In this document: in pieces, positions 1 through 8,763 of the stretch | Position numbering within the stretch: the stretch's first letter is position 1 | Layout of the letters: every line of letters starts with the position of its first letter | Assembly: GCA_046341775.1 (NCBI GenBank) | Contig: JBKDQQ010000025.1 | Span: 1 to 27,906 of the forward strand | Reading direction: 5' to 3' | DNA: 27,906 bases | Source of the DNA: SXXH01 sp041165735 | GTDB taxonomy: Bacteria; Planctomycetota; UBA1135; GCA-002686595 | Position numbers and translations under genes: made by a program | Notes under the pieces: generated by a model | Told to the model about the DNA's origin: nothing | What the model saw: only the letters and a program-made list of their open reading frames with translations | The model's database searches: none

Positions 1-9
1 ATGGATCGC

Positions 10-38
10 GTGACAGCGCCGCGCCGCGCGGGCATCTT
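10..38 (+). promoter_or_regulatory. Promoter of a leaderless gene
   Basis: A -35-like GTGACA at 10-15 and a -10-like CATCTT at 33-38 are separated by 17 nt. The -10 box ends 6 nt before the ATG at 45, so transcription would begin at or next to the start codon. This supports ATG 45 over the in-frame ATG at 60. No Shine-Dalgarno site is visible. Confidence 0.55.
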
Positions 39-44
39 GGGCGC

Positions 45-2138
45 ATGTTGAACCTCGTCATGCTGGGCGGGCTGCACGCCTGTCTGTTCGCGTCCGCATC
101 GGCCCAAGTCGCCTGGCGCGTGGTCGACGAGCGCGTGGTCCAACTGCTCGACGGCCAATCGGCGTGCGCGGCGACTCCGTCGGAGGGCTTGTGGACCGTC
201 GGCCTCGGGTGGAAGGACGGCTGGCCGGCGGAATGGCGGCACGCGGCGCCGGTCTCCAGCGAACTCGTCGGCGGGTGGACGGTGCTGCGCGGGGCGCTGT
301 CGATCGACGGCGGCGAGATGCTGCTGCGCGACGCTTACCGCGAAGAAGACGGCGTGCTGCGCGCGCGGCGACGCTACGAATGGCGCGGAGAAAGGCCCTT
401 GCGTCAAGCAACCTTGACAGTGCGCTGGCTGGCGCTCGACGCGCCGGGCGCCTTGCCCTTCCACCCCGGGATCTCCTTCCACGGCAACCCCAGCGGCGCG
501 CGCACGAGCGGCGTCGACCTCGCCGACCGTTCCACGCACATCCGCGCCGCCACGGTGGTGCAGACGGGCAAGGCGGGAGAGCGTTCGTGGTTCGAGGAGC
601 ACCGCCATCCCTTGCCCTTCGCGTGCGTCGAGTGGGACGCGCACGTCCTCGCGCTGCACACGACGCCCTCGCCGGTGCCGGGCGCGCACCGGCGCGACCA
701 GTGGTGGTCGCTCGGCGTCGAGTCCTTCGCCGACAAGGCGGAGGTGGGGCTCTTGTCCGGTCCCTGCGCCGCGAACGGGCGGAACTCCGTGGTCAAGGCG
801 CGCCAAGGCGAGTTCATGGCCTACGACGAGGCTTGGCTGGACCTGGCGCCCGGCGCCGTGGTCGAGAAGGAGTACGCCGTCGAGTTGGCGCGCGTCTCCG
901 CGCCTTCGCAAGGCTTCCGCGCGCCGCTCGCCACCAGCCTGCGCCGCGCCGCGCCCTTCGAACGCGGAGGACTGCCCAAGGCGCGCGACATCGTCGCGTC
1001 CAAGCTCGCCTTCGCGCGTTCGCGTTGGCGCGAAGGTCCTGGCCACGCGGGCTTCGAGATGTACCCCGACTTCGTCGATGGCACGCACTACGTCGTCGGC
1101 TGGGCGGGCCAGTCCGAGGCCGTGCCGTGGGTGCTGTTGCAGATGGAAGGCAAGTTCGATTGGCCCGATGCGCGCACCGCGGCGATCAAGGCCTTCGACA
1201 CGCTCAGCGGCGCGCCCTTCGACCAGTGGGGCTTCGCCCAGCACTTCCACGTCGAGACGGGCGCGTGGACCGAGCGCGATCCCGTGTCGCAGGGCCAAGC
1301 GCTCGAGTCGTTCACGCGCGCCATCGCGGCCGCGCGCGCCAAGGGCGTCAACGCCAAGAAGTGGGAGGTCTTCGTCGTGCGCGCTGCGAACCTGCAGGCC
1401 GAGCGACTGCTCGCGGCGGACTGGCGCGCGCCGTCGACGGCCGAGTGCTTCCTCGTCTCGCCGCTGCTGCGCGCCGCCCGGCTCTTCGGCGACGCGCGCC
1501 ATGCCGAGGCCGCGTTGCGCGTCGCCGAGGAAGCCGCCGCGCGCCACATCGGGGCGACCGAACCGTACTGGGGCGGCACGCTCGACGCGCGTTGCGAGGA
1601 CAAGGAAGGCGGCTGGGCCGCGTTCCAGGCCTTCCTCGCGGCCCACGACCACGCGGTCCTGCTCGGCGACGAAGTCGCGGCGCGGCGCTGGCTCGATCGC
1701 GCCGCGCACGCGATGGATGCGGTCTTGTCGTGGACGATGACCTGGGACGTGGACTTGCCGCCGGGTCGCCTCGCCGACCATGGCTTCCGCTCGCGCGGTT
1801 GGACCGTGGTGTCGGCGCAGAACCAGCACCTCGATGTGTACGGCGTGCTCTACACGCCGGAGATCTGGCGCATGGGCGCGCTGCTGGGCCGGCCCGAACT
1901 GCAGGACCTGGCCAAGCTCATGTACCGCACCTGCGGGCAGTTGCTCGACGAGACCGGCAGCGCCGGCGAGCAGATCCAGCACACGAACTTCGCGCAGGCC
2001 GGCGACATGTCGCAGGTCGAGCGCATGCGCGGCGGCTACAGCGAGGGCTGGACGGTGTTCTGGATCACCGCCCACTTCCTGCACGCCTTGGCGCGCTTCG
2101 ACGAATTGGGCGTGCCGATCGAGGAGTTGGACCGCTGA
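45..2138 (+). CDS. Secreted protein of unknown function, probable alpha/alpha-toroid C-terminal half
   Basis: I do not recognise a named family for this 697-residue protein. The N-terminus looks like a Sec signal peptide with probable cleavage after Ala-Ser-Ala near residue 20, so it should act outside the cytoplasm. Residues about 20-320 are rich in aromatic and beta-prone segments. Residues about 330-690 are helical and rich in Trp and His (GTHYVVGWAGQ, QNQHLDVYGVLY, QIQHTNF), which resembles six-hairpin glycosidase or polysaccharide-lyase toroids. That fold assignment is inference and no catalytic residue can be named. ATG 45 is chosen because a -10 box sits 6 nt upstream; the ATG at 60 is an alternative. 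The gene converges on the phosphoesterase downstream with a 36-nt gap. Confidence 0.8.
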   Translation: MLNLVMLGGLHACLFASASAQVAWRVVDERVVQLLDGQSACAATPSEGLWTVGLGWKDGWPAEWRHAAPVSSELVGGWTVLRGALSIDGGEMLLRDAYREEDGVLRARRRYEWRGERPLRQATLTVRWLALDAPGALPFHPGISFHGNPSGARTSGVDLADRSTHIRAATVVQTGKAGERSWFEEHRHPLPFACVEWDAHVLALHTTPSPVPGAHRRDQWWSLGVESFADKAEVGLLSGPCAANGRNSVVKARQGEFMAYDEAWLDLAPGAVVEKEYAVELARVSAPSQGFRAPLATSLRRAAPFERGGLPKARDIVASKLAFARSRWREGPGHAGFEMYPDFVDGTHYVVGWAGQSEAVPWVLLQMEGKFDWPDARTAAIKAFDTLSGAPFDQWGFAQHFHVETGAWTERDPVSQGQALESFTRAIAAARAKGVNAKKWEVFVVRAANLQAERLLAADWRAPSTAECFLVSPLLRAARLFGDARHAEAALRVAEEAAARHIGATEPYWGGTLDARCEDKEGGWAAFQAFLAAHDHAVLLGDEVAARRWLDRAAHAMDAVLSWTMTWDVDLPPGRLADHGFRSRGWTVVSAQNQHLDVYGVLYTPEIWRMGALLGRPELQDLAKLMYRTCGQLLDETGSAGEQIQHTNFAQAGDMSQVERMRGGYSEGWTVFWITAHFLHALARFDELGVPIEELDR

Positions 2139-2148
2139 GGCCGCGCGC

Positions 2149-2164
2149 GGGCCGCAGCGGGCCC
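2149..2164. terminator. Possible bidirectional terminator hairpin
   Basis: A short GC stem (GGGCC, six-nt loop, GGCCC) lies in the 36-nt gap between two convergent genes. It has no T-tract on either side, so termination is only suggested by position. Confidence 0.3.
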
Positions 2165-2174
2165 ATGCCGCCCG

Positions 2175-4217
2175 TCATGGCGCGCCGGCGGGCACCAGCG
2201 CGGGGGCGCCGATGGCCTCGGCTTCCAATCCGCCCGGGCCGGCGTCGAGCACCAGCGGCCAGAGCGCGCCGTCGAAGCGGTAGTGGAAGCGCGCCAGCGG
2301 ATCGGATTCCAGTCGACGCGCGGGCGTGAAGCGTTCGCCGGCGTAGCGCGCGCCTTCCGACAAGCGCACTTCGTCGATGTCGCCCGCGTAGTGGCTGGCG
2401 GGTTGTCCATCCTTGTTGACATCCGCGCCCAGGATCAGCGGCAGGTCGTTCTTCGTGCGCTTGCCCTGCGCCGCTGCGCGGCCCACCAAGGCTCCATCCA
2501 CGTACAAGCGCAGCTCCGCCCCGTCGTGCACGCCGGCCACGTGCTGCCACCGGTCGCGCGCGAGGCTCCCGGGCGCGCCCTCGACCTTGGCGTAGCGTCC
2601 GCCGAGATGCACGGTGAAGCTGGGCGCGCCGTCTGAGACGAAGATGCCGTACTCGGACTGCTCGGTCTTGGCGAACAACCCGCGTCGGCCCGACATGTCG
2701 CCGGGGCGGATCCAACCCTCGAGCGTGAACGCCCCGTCGGGCAGCGCGAGGCGCCGCGAATCGACGCGCAAGGCCTGCGCCCGGCCGTCGAGGCGCAACG
2801 CGCGGTCCTCCTTGGGCGCCGACTGCGCGACTTGCTTCGCCGACAACGGCACGGCCCACTCGCGCGTCGGCAGCGGAACGCGCAGGTTGTCGGCGAGGTA
2901 GTCGACATCCAAGGTCGCGATCGGCGCGCGCAGGTGCTCGTCGAACGCGCCGGCGGCGCGGCGCAGGCGCAGCGCGAACTTCGTCGCGCCCCCGGGCGGC
3001 ACGACCATGTGCTGGTGGTCGGGCTCGAAGCTCCAGCGGTTGTCGTCGGATTCGAGGGCCACCGTCGCTTCGACGGGGGACCTGGTCGGGTTGGCGACCT
3101 CGAGCTCCGTCCACCCGTCGAGCGCGCCATCGGCCGCGAACTCCAGTCGCGCGCCGAAGCGCGGCACCAGCGCCGCGTGCAGCGCCTCGATGTCCTTGCT
3201 CACGTCGCCCGTGATGGCGCGCGGATCCATGGCCGCGCCGACGGGGAAGGCCGCGACGGCCAACGGCCTGTCCTTGCGCACGACGACGACATGGTACTGG
3301 TGCAGGAAGCCCGCCTTGGCGGCGAAGGCGTCCTGGTGGCCCCCCACGGTGGCGAGCGTGAAGTACTCGATGCCGTCCCTCTTGCCGTCGTAGCGCATGC
3401 GGTGGATGTGGCCGGCGAACACGGCGGTCACGTTGCCCGCCGACTTCAACAGCTCGTGCACGCGATCCCAGTCGTCGCCGTAGCCGCGCTTCAGCCAGCG
3501 CGGGTGGTGCAGGAAGAGGAACACATGGTCCGCGCCCTTGGCCTTGGCGAGCACTGAGGCGAGCCATTCGAACTGCTCGACGCTCATCTTCTGCGCCGCT
3601 GGCACGTTGAAGGCCTTCAAGCCCGTCGTCGGCTCGCCCTCGTCCGAATGGAGCGCGATGAACCAGCAGTTCTTGTGCTCGAACGCGTACCACAGCGGCC
3701 CGAAGTGCATCTCGTAGTTGGCTTCGTGCTCGCCCTTGGGCTTCGGCCCCTTGCCGCGCCAGTAGATGTCGTGGTTGCCGACCACGGGGAACCACGGGCA
3801 CAGGAGCTTGTCCATGATCCCCTTGAACTCGCGCATCTCGGCCAGCCACTCGGGCTCCTCGTTGTAGCCCTGGATCAGGTCGCCGACGGTCATCACGAGG
3901 TCGGGCTCCAGCAGGTTGACCTCGGACACCGCCTGGTCGAGCACGGCGACGCCCTCGGCCGGGCCGCCGGTGCGGTCGCCGAACACGACGAAGCTGAAGG
4001 CGTCCTTCTCCTCCGGCAGGGGCAATTGCAGGGCGCCCTGGCGCGAGGTGAGGAAGCGCCGCGGATCCTGCGTTTCGGGATGGGGCGTGCCGCGGGTCGC
4101 GTGCTTGGACCAGTCGGCCTTGCCGTCGTGGGCGTCCGCGGACGGGGCGATCAGGCCGCAAGCGAGGGGGACATGAAGGGCGAGGTGCAGGAGCAGCGCC
4201 GGGCGGGGGAGAGCCAT
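2175..4217 (-). CDS. Secreted calcineurin-like metallophosphoesterase with C-terminal LamG domain
   Basis: The 680-residue protein begins with a hydrophobic export signal (about residues 5-28). Residues about 73-335 form a calcineurin-like phosphoesterase: FGDRTGG (79-85), VGDLIQG (111-117), GNHD (147-150), a paired His in LHHPRW (about 236-241) and GHIH (269-272). These supply most of the bimetal ligands known for the family. The first motif is DRT rather than the classical DxH. Residues about 355-460 form a linker with beta-strand character. Residues about 472-645 look like a LamG/concanavalin-type domain (FTLEGWIRPGD, WQHVAGVHDG, LRLYVDG, GDIDEVRLS). Known relatives hydrolyse phosphate esters; the substrate here cannot be inferred. 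The LamG domain may bind a glycan at the cell surface (inference). The start is supported by a -10 box 7 nt upstream. Confidence 0.88.
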   Translation of the reverse strand: MALPRPALLLHLALHVPLACGLIAPSADAHDGKADWSKHATRGTPHPETQDPRRFLTSRQGALQLPLPEEKDAFSFVVFGDRTGGPAEGVAVLDQAVSEVNLLEPDLVMTVGDLIQGYNEEPEWLAEMREFKGIMDKLLCPWFPVVGNHDIYWRGKGPKPKGEHEANYEMHFGPLWYAFEHKNCWFIALHSDEGEPTTGLKAFNVPAAQKMSVEQFEWLASVLAKAKGADHVFLFLHHPRWLKRGYGDDWDRVHELLKSAGNVTAVFAGHIHRMRYDGKRDGIEYFTLATVGGHQDAFAAKAGFLHQYHVVVVRKDRPLAVAAFPVGAAMDPRAITGDVSKDIEALHAALVPRFGARLEFAADGALDGWTELEVANPTRSPVEATVALESDDNRWSFEPDHQHMVVPPGGATKFALRLRRAAGAFDEHLRAPIATLDVDYLADNLRVPLPTREWAVPLSAKQVAQSAPKEDRALRLDGRAQALRVDSRRLALPDGAFTLEGWIRPGDMSGRRGLFAKTEQSEYGIFVSDGAPSFTVHLGGRYAKVEGAPGSLARDRWQHVAGVHDGAELRLYVDGALVGRAAAQGKRTKNDLPLILGADVNKDGQPASHYAGDIDEVRLSEGARYAGERFTPARRLESDPLARFHYRFDGALWPLVLDAGPGGLEAEAIGAPALVPAGAP

Positions 4218-4224
4218 GGCCTCG

Positions 4225-4230
4225 ACGGTA
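4225..4230 (-). promoter_or_regulatory. -10 box of the phosphoesterase gene, leaderless type
   Basis: On the minus strand TACCGT ends 7 nt before the ATG, fitting a TANNNT -10 element with transcription starting at the initiation codon. No good -35 element is seen at the right distance. Confidence 0.5.
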
Positions 4231-4519
4231 CAACGACCGCGTCAGACATGGATGAAGGCTCTGGAGGCCGTATTGCAACTTGGTTCTATCGCCGAGCGCG
4301 CACAGCGATGGGGGCCAGTCGGTCCGGTAAAGCGCTGAAAGGGTTTACGCTCTCTTGATGCAGCAGCTCCGGCGCTGAAAATAGATGCAATTTCCTATTG
4401 CGCTGCATGGCGGCTGGCTCTAAGGTCAACATCGTCGACTTGGGTCGCCCGCACCACGGCCCTCATCGCAAGCCCCACCGTCGGGGCCCGTCGAGCTTCT
4501 CCTACGGACGGCAAAGCCC
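4231..4519. other. Intergenic region between divergent genes, locally A+T-richer
   Basis: This spacer includes one of the most A+T-rich stretches of the window (about 4266-4410). A 9-bp direct repeat GCGCTGAAA occurs at 4332-4340 and 4372-4380, 40 bp apart. I see no gene. It presumably holds the regulatory region of the ELW-repeat gene and perhaps upstream sites for the phosphoesterase gene. Confidence 0.5.
4398..4426 (+). promoter_or_regulatory. Candidate promoter of the ELW-repeat gene
   Basis: TTGCGC (4398-4403) and TAAGGT (4421-4426) are spaced by 17 nt. If used, the message would carry a leader of roughly 87 nt, unlike most neighbouring genes. A TACGGA at 4503-4508, 11 nt before the ATG, is an alternative -10. 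Confidence 0.3.
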
Positions 4520-6553
4520 ATGAAGCTCCACACCCTTGCCGGTGTGCTCGCGCTTGCGATGCACGCCCATGCCCAAGCTCCGTCGCAGGTCGCCGACCTC
4601 GCGGCCGGCAGCGCCTCGTCGACTCCCGCCAACTACGCCCTGCTCGGCGCGGACGTCCTCTTCGTCGCCGACACGCCCGCCACCGGGCGCGAGCTCCACA
4701 TCGCCCCGGCCTCCGGGGCGGGCGCGAGCTTGCTGGTCGACCTGCGGCCCGGGCCGTTGAGCTCGAACATCGCCGCCCTGGTCGAGTTCGGCGGCGCGTA
4801 CTACTTCGCCGCGGACGACGGCGTGCACGGACGCGAGCTGTGGCGCACGGACGGCACGCCGCAAGGCACCGTGCTCGTGATCGACCTCGAGATCGGGGCG
4901 CAAGGCTCCTCCATCGGCGAGATCGTCGTGGCGGGCGGCAAGCTGTGGTTCAGCGGCTACACCAGCGCCTTCGGCTTCGAGTTGTGGTCGAGCGACGGCA
5001 CGGCGGCCGGCACCGCGATGGCGGCCGACATCCTGCCGGGCACGCCTTCCTCCGCGCCCATCGAGCTGACGCCGCTCGGCAACGAGCTGGCCTTCGTCAC
5101 CTTCGGCGGCACGAGCGGCACCGAGCTGTGGTGCAGCGACGGCACGCCCGCGGGAACGCGCATGGTGAAGGACATCTTCGTCGGTTCTGGTTCGGCGACG
5201 CCGGCCGACCTGTGCGAGTTCAACGGCCGCGTGTACTTCCGCGCGACCGACGGCATCGTCGGACGCGAGCTGTGGTGCAGCGACGGCACCGCGGCGGGCA
5301 CGACGATGGTCAAGGACATCCGCGCCGGAGCGGGCGAGTCCGTGCCCAGCGGCCTCGTCTCCGCCAGCGGCAAGTTGTGGTTCGCCGCCAACGACGGCGC
5401 CTCGGGCGCCGAGCTGTGGTGCAGCGACGGCACTTCGGGCGGCACCTTCCTCGTGGCGGACATCAACCCCGGAGCGGGCGATTCGCTGCCGGCGGGCTTC
5501 GCGAGCGTGGGCGGCTCCTCGATCGCCTTCCGCGCGAACGACGGCGTGAACGGCGCCGAGCCGTGGACCAGCGACGGCACCAACGGCGGCACGCGCATGA
5601 TCACCGACGTCCGACCCGGCGCCGGCTCGTCGAGCCCCGATCTGTTCACCCTCATCTACGGACGCCTGTACTTCCGCGCCGACAACGGCGTGCATGGGTC
5701 CGAGCTGTGGCGCAGCGAGCGCAACACGCTTTCGGCCGCGACTCTGGAGGACCTGAATCCGGGCGCCGGCGGCAGCTCGCCCGCGAACCTGGCGCGCGCC
5801 GGCAGCGCCTTGTGGTTCGCCGCCTCGACGCCCTCCGCGGGCAGCGAGCCGTGGATCGTCTACGGCGACTCGGACGGCGACGGCGTGGTGGACGCGAACG
5901 ACAACTGCCCGGCCGTGCCCAACGCCTCGCAGGCCGACTGCGACCTCGACGGCGTGGGCGACGCCTGCGCGATCGCGGCGGGCGCGGCCGACTGCAACGG
6001 CAACGGACTGCCCGACGCGTGCGACACCGGTTCGGGCGCGAGCCAGGACGCGAACGCCAACGGCATCCCGGACGAATGCGAGATCGGCGGCGGCCAACTC
6101 GTGTGCGCCGGCGACGGCGGCGCGGGCGCGTGTCCGTGCGGCAACGAGAGCCCCGCGGGCGAGCAAGCCGGTTGCCGGAACTCGCTCGGACTCGGCGCCA
6201 AGTTGCGCAGCTCGGGCCTGGCGCGCGTGAACAGCGACAACTTCGCGCTGCTCGCCTACGACATGCCGTCGACCTCCTCGGCGCTGTTCTTCCAAGGCTC
6301 GCAGTACGCGCCCGCGGCGTTCGGCGACGGCCTGCGCTGCGCCGGAGGCTCCGTGGTGCGCCTCGGATCGCGCGTCGCGACCAGCGGCATCGCGTTCTAC
6401 CCGGGCCCGGGCGAGGCGCTGGTGTCGATCGCCGGCGTCGTCGCCGCGGGCGACACGCGCGTCTACCAGGCGTGGTACAGGAACAACGCCAACTACTGCA
6501 CGAGCGCCGCCTTCAACCTCACCAACGGGTTGTCGGTGCTGTGGACGCCTTGA
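4520..6553 (+). CDS. Secreted ELWxSDGT-repeat surface protein with calcium-binding and planctomycete-type C-terminal modules
   Basis: The 677-residue protein has a signal peptide (cleavage after Ala-His-Ala near residue 19). From about residue 55 to 445 it carries eight to nine repeats of about 48 residues with the core ELWxSDGTxxGT (cores near 106, 154, 202, 250, 298, 347, degenerate near 394 and 442). Such repeats are expected to form a beta-propeller. Residues about 447-535 are Asp/Asn/Cys-rich (DSDGDGVVDANDNCP, DCNGNGLPDACD, DANANGIPDECE), like thrombospondin type 3 calcium loops. The last 140 residues hold CPCGN, GCRNS and a terminal NLTNGLSVLW strand, a module I associate with Planctomycetota surface proteins. 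The likely role is a structural or binding protein at the cell surface; no enzyme motif is visible. It is followed by a hairpin terminator and appears monocistronic. Confidence 0.88.
   Translation: MKLHTLAGVLALAMHAHAQAPSQVADLAAGSASSTPANYALLGADVLFVADTPATGRELHIAPASGAGASLLVDLRPGPLSSNIAALVEFGGAYYFAADDGVHGRELWRTDGTPQGTVLVIDLEIGAQGSSIGEIVVAGGKLWFSGYTSAFGFELWSSDGTAAGTAMAADILPGTPSSAPIELTPLGNELAFVTFGGTSGTELWCSDGTPAGTRMVKDIFVGSGSATPADLCEFNGRVYFRATDGIVGRELWCSDGTAAGTTMVKDIRAGAGESVPSGLVSASGKLWFAANDGASGAELWCSDGTSGGTFLVADINPGAGDSLPAGFASVGGSSIAFRANDGVNGAEPWTSDGTNGGTRMITDVRPGAGSSSPDLFTLIYGRLYFRADNGVHGSELWRSERNTLSAATLEDLNPGAGGSSPANLARAGSALWFAASTPSAGSEPWIVYGDSDGDGVVDANDNCPAVPNASQADCDLDGVGDACAIAAGAADCNGNGLPDACDTGSGASQDANANGIPDECEIGGGQLVCAGDGGAGACPCGNESPAGEQAGCRNSLGLGAKLRSSGLARVNSDNFALLAYDMPSTSSALFFQGSQYAPAAFGDGLRCAGGSVVRLGSRVATSGIAFYPGPGEALVSIAGVVAAGDTRVYQAWYRNNANYCTSAAFNLTNGLSVLWTP
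4835..5870 (+). repeat. In-gene repeats coding for ELWxSDGT units, period about 144 bp
   Basis: The ELW cores recur about every 144 bp. Three consecutive copies (about 5123, 5267 and 5408) are nearly identical at DNA level around GAGCTGTGGTGCAGCGAC, which suggests recent duplication or gene conversion within the propeller. Confidence 0.8.
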
Positions 6554-6573
6554 TGGCGCGCGCCTAGCACGGA

Positions 6574-6598
6574 CCTGCGCGCCTCTCTCGCGCGCAGG
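6574..6598 (+). terminator. Hairpin terminator after the ELW-repeat gene
   Basis: CCTGCGCGC (6574-6582) pairs perfectly with GCGCGCAGG (6590-6598) across a 7-nt loop, 20 nt after the stop codon. No T-tract follows. Confidence 0.5.
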
Positions 6599-6749
6599 AT
6601 CCCACGAGCGGCCGCGGCGGTATGGTGTCCCGCCTCGGCACGCCACTTCGGTCGACCGTCTTCCGCGGGTGCAGGACCCCGCGGTTGGCGGTCGGCCCCT
6701 TTGCGCGCGCCAACTCGCCTGCGGAGCAGCCGGTTGCTGTCATGCGTGC

Positions 6750-6779
6750 TTGACAGTCGCGCCGTCGCATGGGCACGAT
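6750..6779 (+). promoter_or_regulatory. Promoter of the OPT transporter gene, leaderless type
   Basis: A perfect TTGACA (6750-6755) is followed after 18 nt by CACGAT (6774-6779), which ends 7 nt before the ATG at 6787. This is the best sigma-70-like promoter in the window. An upstream in-frame ATG at 6769 lies inside the promoter, so 6787 is the likelier start. Confidence 0.65.
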
Positions 6780-6786
6780 CGCCCCC

Positions 6787-8667
6787 ATGCAATCCGACGC
6801 GCTAGCGGGCCGCTCCTCCGCGCAGGGACTGGCCGAGTTCACCCTCAAGGCCGTGGTGGTCGGCGTGTCGCTGGGGATCCTGTTCGGCGCGGCCAACGCC
6901 TACCTCGGCCTCAAGGCCGGCCTGACGGTCTCGACCTCGATCCCGATCGCCGTGCTGGCCGCGATGCTGTTCAAGCTCGCGCCGCGCGGGGGGACGATCC
7001 TCGAGGCCAACATGGCGCAGACCATCGGCAGCGCCTCGAGCTCGCTCGCCTCCGGCACGATCTTCACCATCCCGGCGCTGTTCCTGTGGGGGGTGGTGCC
7101 CAGCCTGTGGCAGGTCGCCGCGCTGGCCTTCGCCGGCGGCGTGCTCGGCATCCTCGCCATGGTGCCGCTGCGCCGCATGTTGATCGTGCAGGCCGAGAAG
7201 GAGCTGCCCTATCCCGAGGGCCGCGCCAGCGCCGAGGTGCTGCACGCGACCCAGGGCGGCTCGGGCGCCGGACGCTGGATCGTGATCGGCATCCTCGTCG
7301 GCGGCATCGTCAAGCTGGCGCTGGCCACGACGCGCGCCCTGCCGGAGGAAGTGTCCTTCGCGCCCAGCGGCATGTTGAACGCCTCGCTCGCGCTCAAGAT
7401 CGCGCCGGCGTTGCTGGCGGTCGGCTACATCGTCGGCTTCCGCGCCTCGGCCGTGATGGTGTCGGGCGGCTTGATCGCGTCGTTGGTGCTGTATCCCTTG
7501 GCGACCAAGGCGCACCTCTCCGGCCTGGTCGACGCTGGCGCCGCCGAGCCCAAGGCGCTCGCCGCGGGCGCGATCAAGGACCGCTTCATGCTGTACGTCG
7601 GCGCCGGAGCGGTGGCCGCGGCGGGCCTCGTCACCGTCGCCAAGACCGCTCCCACGATGTGGGCCTCGCTCAAGGCCGTCTTCGGCGGCTTCGGCGCCAA
7701 GCACGCCGGCGCCGCGCTCGCCGACCGCCGCGATCGCGACGTGCCGATGCCGCTCGTGCTCGGCGGACTCGCGGGACTGGTCCTCGCGCTGACCGTGGTC
7801 CCGGGCATCTTCGCCGGCGACTTCGACCTCGGCACGCGCTTCGTCGCCGCGCTCTTCGTCGCCGTGTTCGGCCTGTTGTTCGTGCCGGTCTCCTCGCGGC
7901 TCGTCGGCGTGATCGGCGTCTCGTCGAACCCCACCAGCGCCATGGCTCTGATCACCCTGGCCGGCACGGCCGGCATCTTCGCCGCGCTCGGGTGGAAGGG
8001 CGTCGCGGCCCAGGCCGCCGTTCTGACGGTGGGCACGGTGGTGTGCGTGGCCGCGTCGAAGGCCGGCGACATCTCGCAGGACTTGAAGACCGGCCAGCTC
8101 GTCGGCGGCACGCCGTACTTGCAGCAGTACGGCCAGTTGATCGCAGCGTCGGTGGCGTGCTTCGCCGTGGCGGCGGTCGTCATCGCCATCGGCGAAGGAG
8201 AAGGCTTCGGCCCCGACGGCATGCCCGCGCCGCAGGCGCGCTTGATGAAGACGATGGTCGAAGCGGTCCTTGGCGCGTCGTTGCCTTGGGACCTGCTCGC
8301 CTCGGGCGGCGCGCTCGGACTCGTCGGCGTGCTGCTCGGGCTGCCGGCGCTGCCGTTCGCGCTCGGCATCTACCTGCCGCTCTCGACCTTGGCCGCCGTG
8401 TTCATGGGCGGGTGCGTGCGCGCCTGGGTCGAGGCGCGCAAGGCCAAGCAAGCAGGCGGATGGGAGCCGGAGTCCGGCATCCTGTGCGCGTCGGGCTTCG
8501 TGGCGGGCGAGGGCCTCGCCGGCGTGCTCGTCGCGGGTTGGGCCTACGCCACGAACGCCGGCCGGCCGCAGGCCAAGTCCTACTCGAGCCTGTTGGAGCT
8601 CGCCGCACTGTGCGTGCTCGCCGTCGCGGCGGTGGTGCTGGCGCGTTCGGCCCGCAAGGCGAGCTGA
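6787..8667 (+). CDS. OPT-family membrane transporter
   Basis: This 626-residue protein is an integral inner-membrane protein with roughly 14 or more hydrophobic segments. The first segment region, with GAANAYLGLKAGLTVSTSIP followed by NMAQTIGSASSSL, matches the conserved N-terminal part of OPT superfamily transporters. Other family-like stretches are PEGRASAEVLHA (about residue 140) and SRLVGVIGVSSNPTSAM (about residues 372-388). OPT members move oligopeptides or metal chelates into cells; the substrate here is unknown. It has its own promoter and is followed 96 nt later by a separately promoted thioredoxin-like gene. The coding sequence is intact. The ATG at 6769 would add six residues but overlaps the predicted promoter. 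Confidence 0.88.
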   Translation: MQSDALAGRSSAQGLAEFTLKAVVVGVSLGILFGAANAYLGLKAGLTVSTSIPIAVLAAMLFKLAPRGGTILEANMAQTIGSASSSLASGTIFTIPALFLWGVVPSLWQVAALAFAGGVLGILAMVPLRRMLIVQAEKELPYPEGRASAEVLHATQGGSGAGRWIVIGILVGGIVKLALATTRALPEEVSFAPSGMLNASLALKIAPALLAVGYIVGFRASAVMVSGGLIASLVLYPLATKAHLSGLVDAGAAEPKALAAGAIKDRFMLYVGAGAVAAAGLVTVAKTAPTMWASLKAVFGGFGAKHAGAALADRRDRDVPMPLVLGGLAGLVLALTVVPGIFAGDFDLGTRFVAALFVAVFGLLFVPVSSRLVGVIGVSSNPTSAMALITLAGTAGIFAALGWKGVAAQAAVLTVGTVVCVAASKAGDISQDLKTGQLVGGTPYLQQYGQLIAASVACFAVAAVVIAIGEGEGFGPDGMPAPQARLMKTMVEAVLGASLPWDLLASGGALGLVGVLLGLPALPFALGIYLPLSTLAAVFMGGCVRAWVEARKAKQAGGWEPESGILCASGFVAGEGLAGVLVAGWAYATNAGRPQAKSYSSLLELAALCVLAVAAVVLARSARKAS

Positions 8668-8675
8668 GGCGCGCC

Positions 8676-8711
8676 TGCACGGCAAGGGCTGCACGGCAAG
8701 GGCTACACGGG
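8676..8711. repeat. 14-bp tandem repeat, about 2.6 copies
   Basis: TGCACGGCAAGGGC occurs at 8676-8689 and again exactly at 8690-8703, followed by a degenerate third start (TACACGGG). It lies just after the transporter stop codon and is non-coding. Confidence 0.75.
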
Positions 8712-8750
8712 ACTTGCGAGGCATCCGTGGCCCTCGGCCCGCGTCGGCCC

Positions 8751-8756
8751 TATCCT
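8751..8756 (+). promoter_or_regulatory. -10 box of the TlpA-like gene, leaderless type
   Basis: TATCCT ends 7 nt before the ATG at 8764. The same TATCCT, 7-nt arrangement precedes mazG. No clear -35 element is seen. Confidence 0.55.
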
Positions 8757-8763
8757 TGCTTGC

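Noticed and set aside
4386..4410. Imperfect palindrome around ATGCAAT/ATTGC in the A+T-rich spacer
   Set aside because: Pairing needs an internal insertion; too weak to call an operator.
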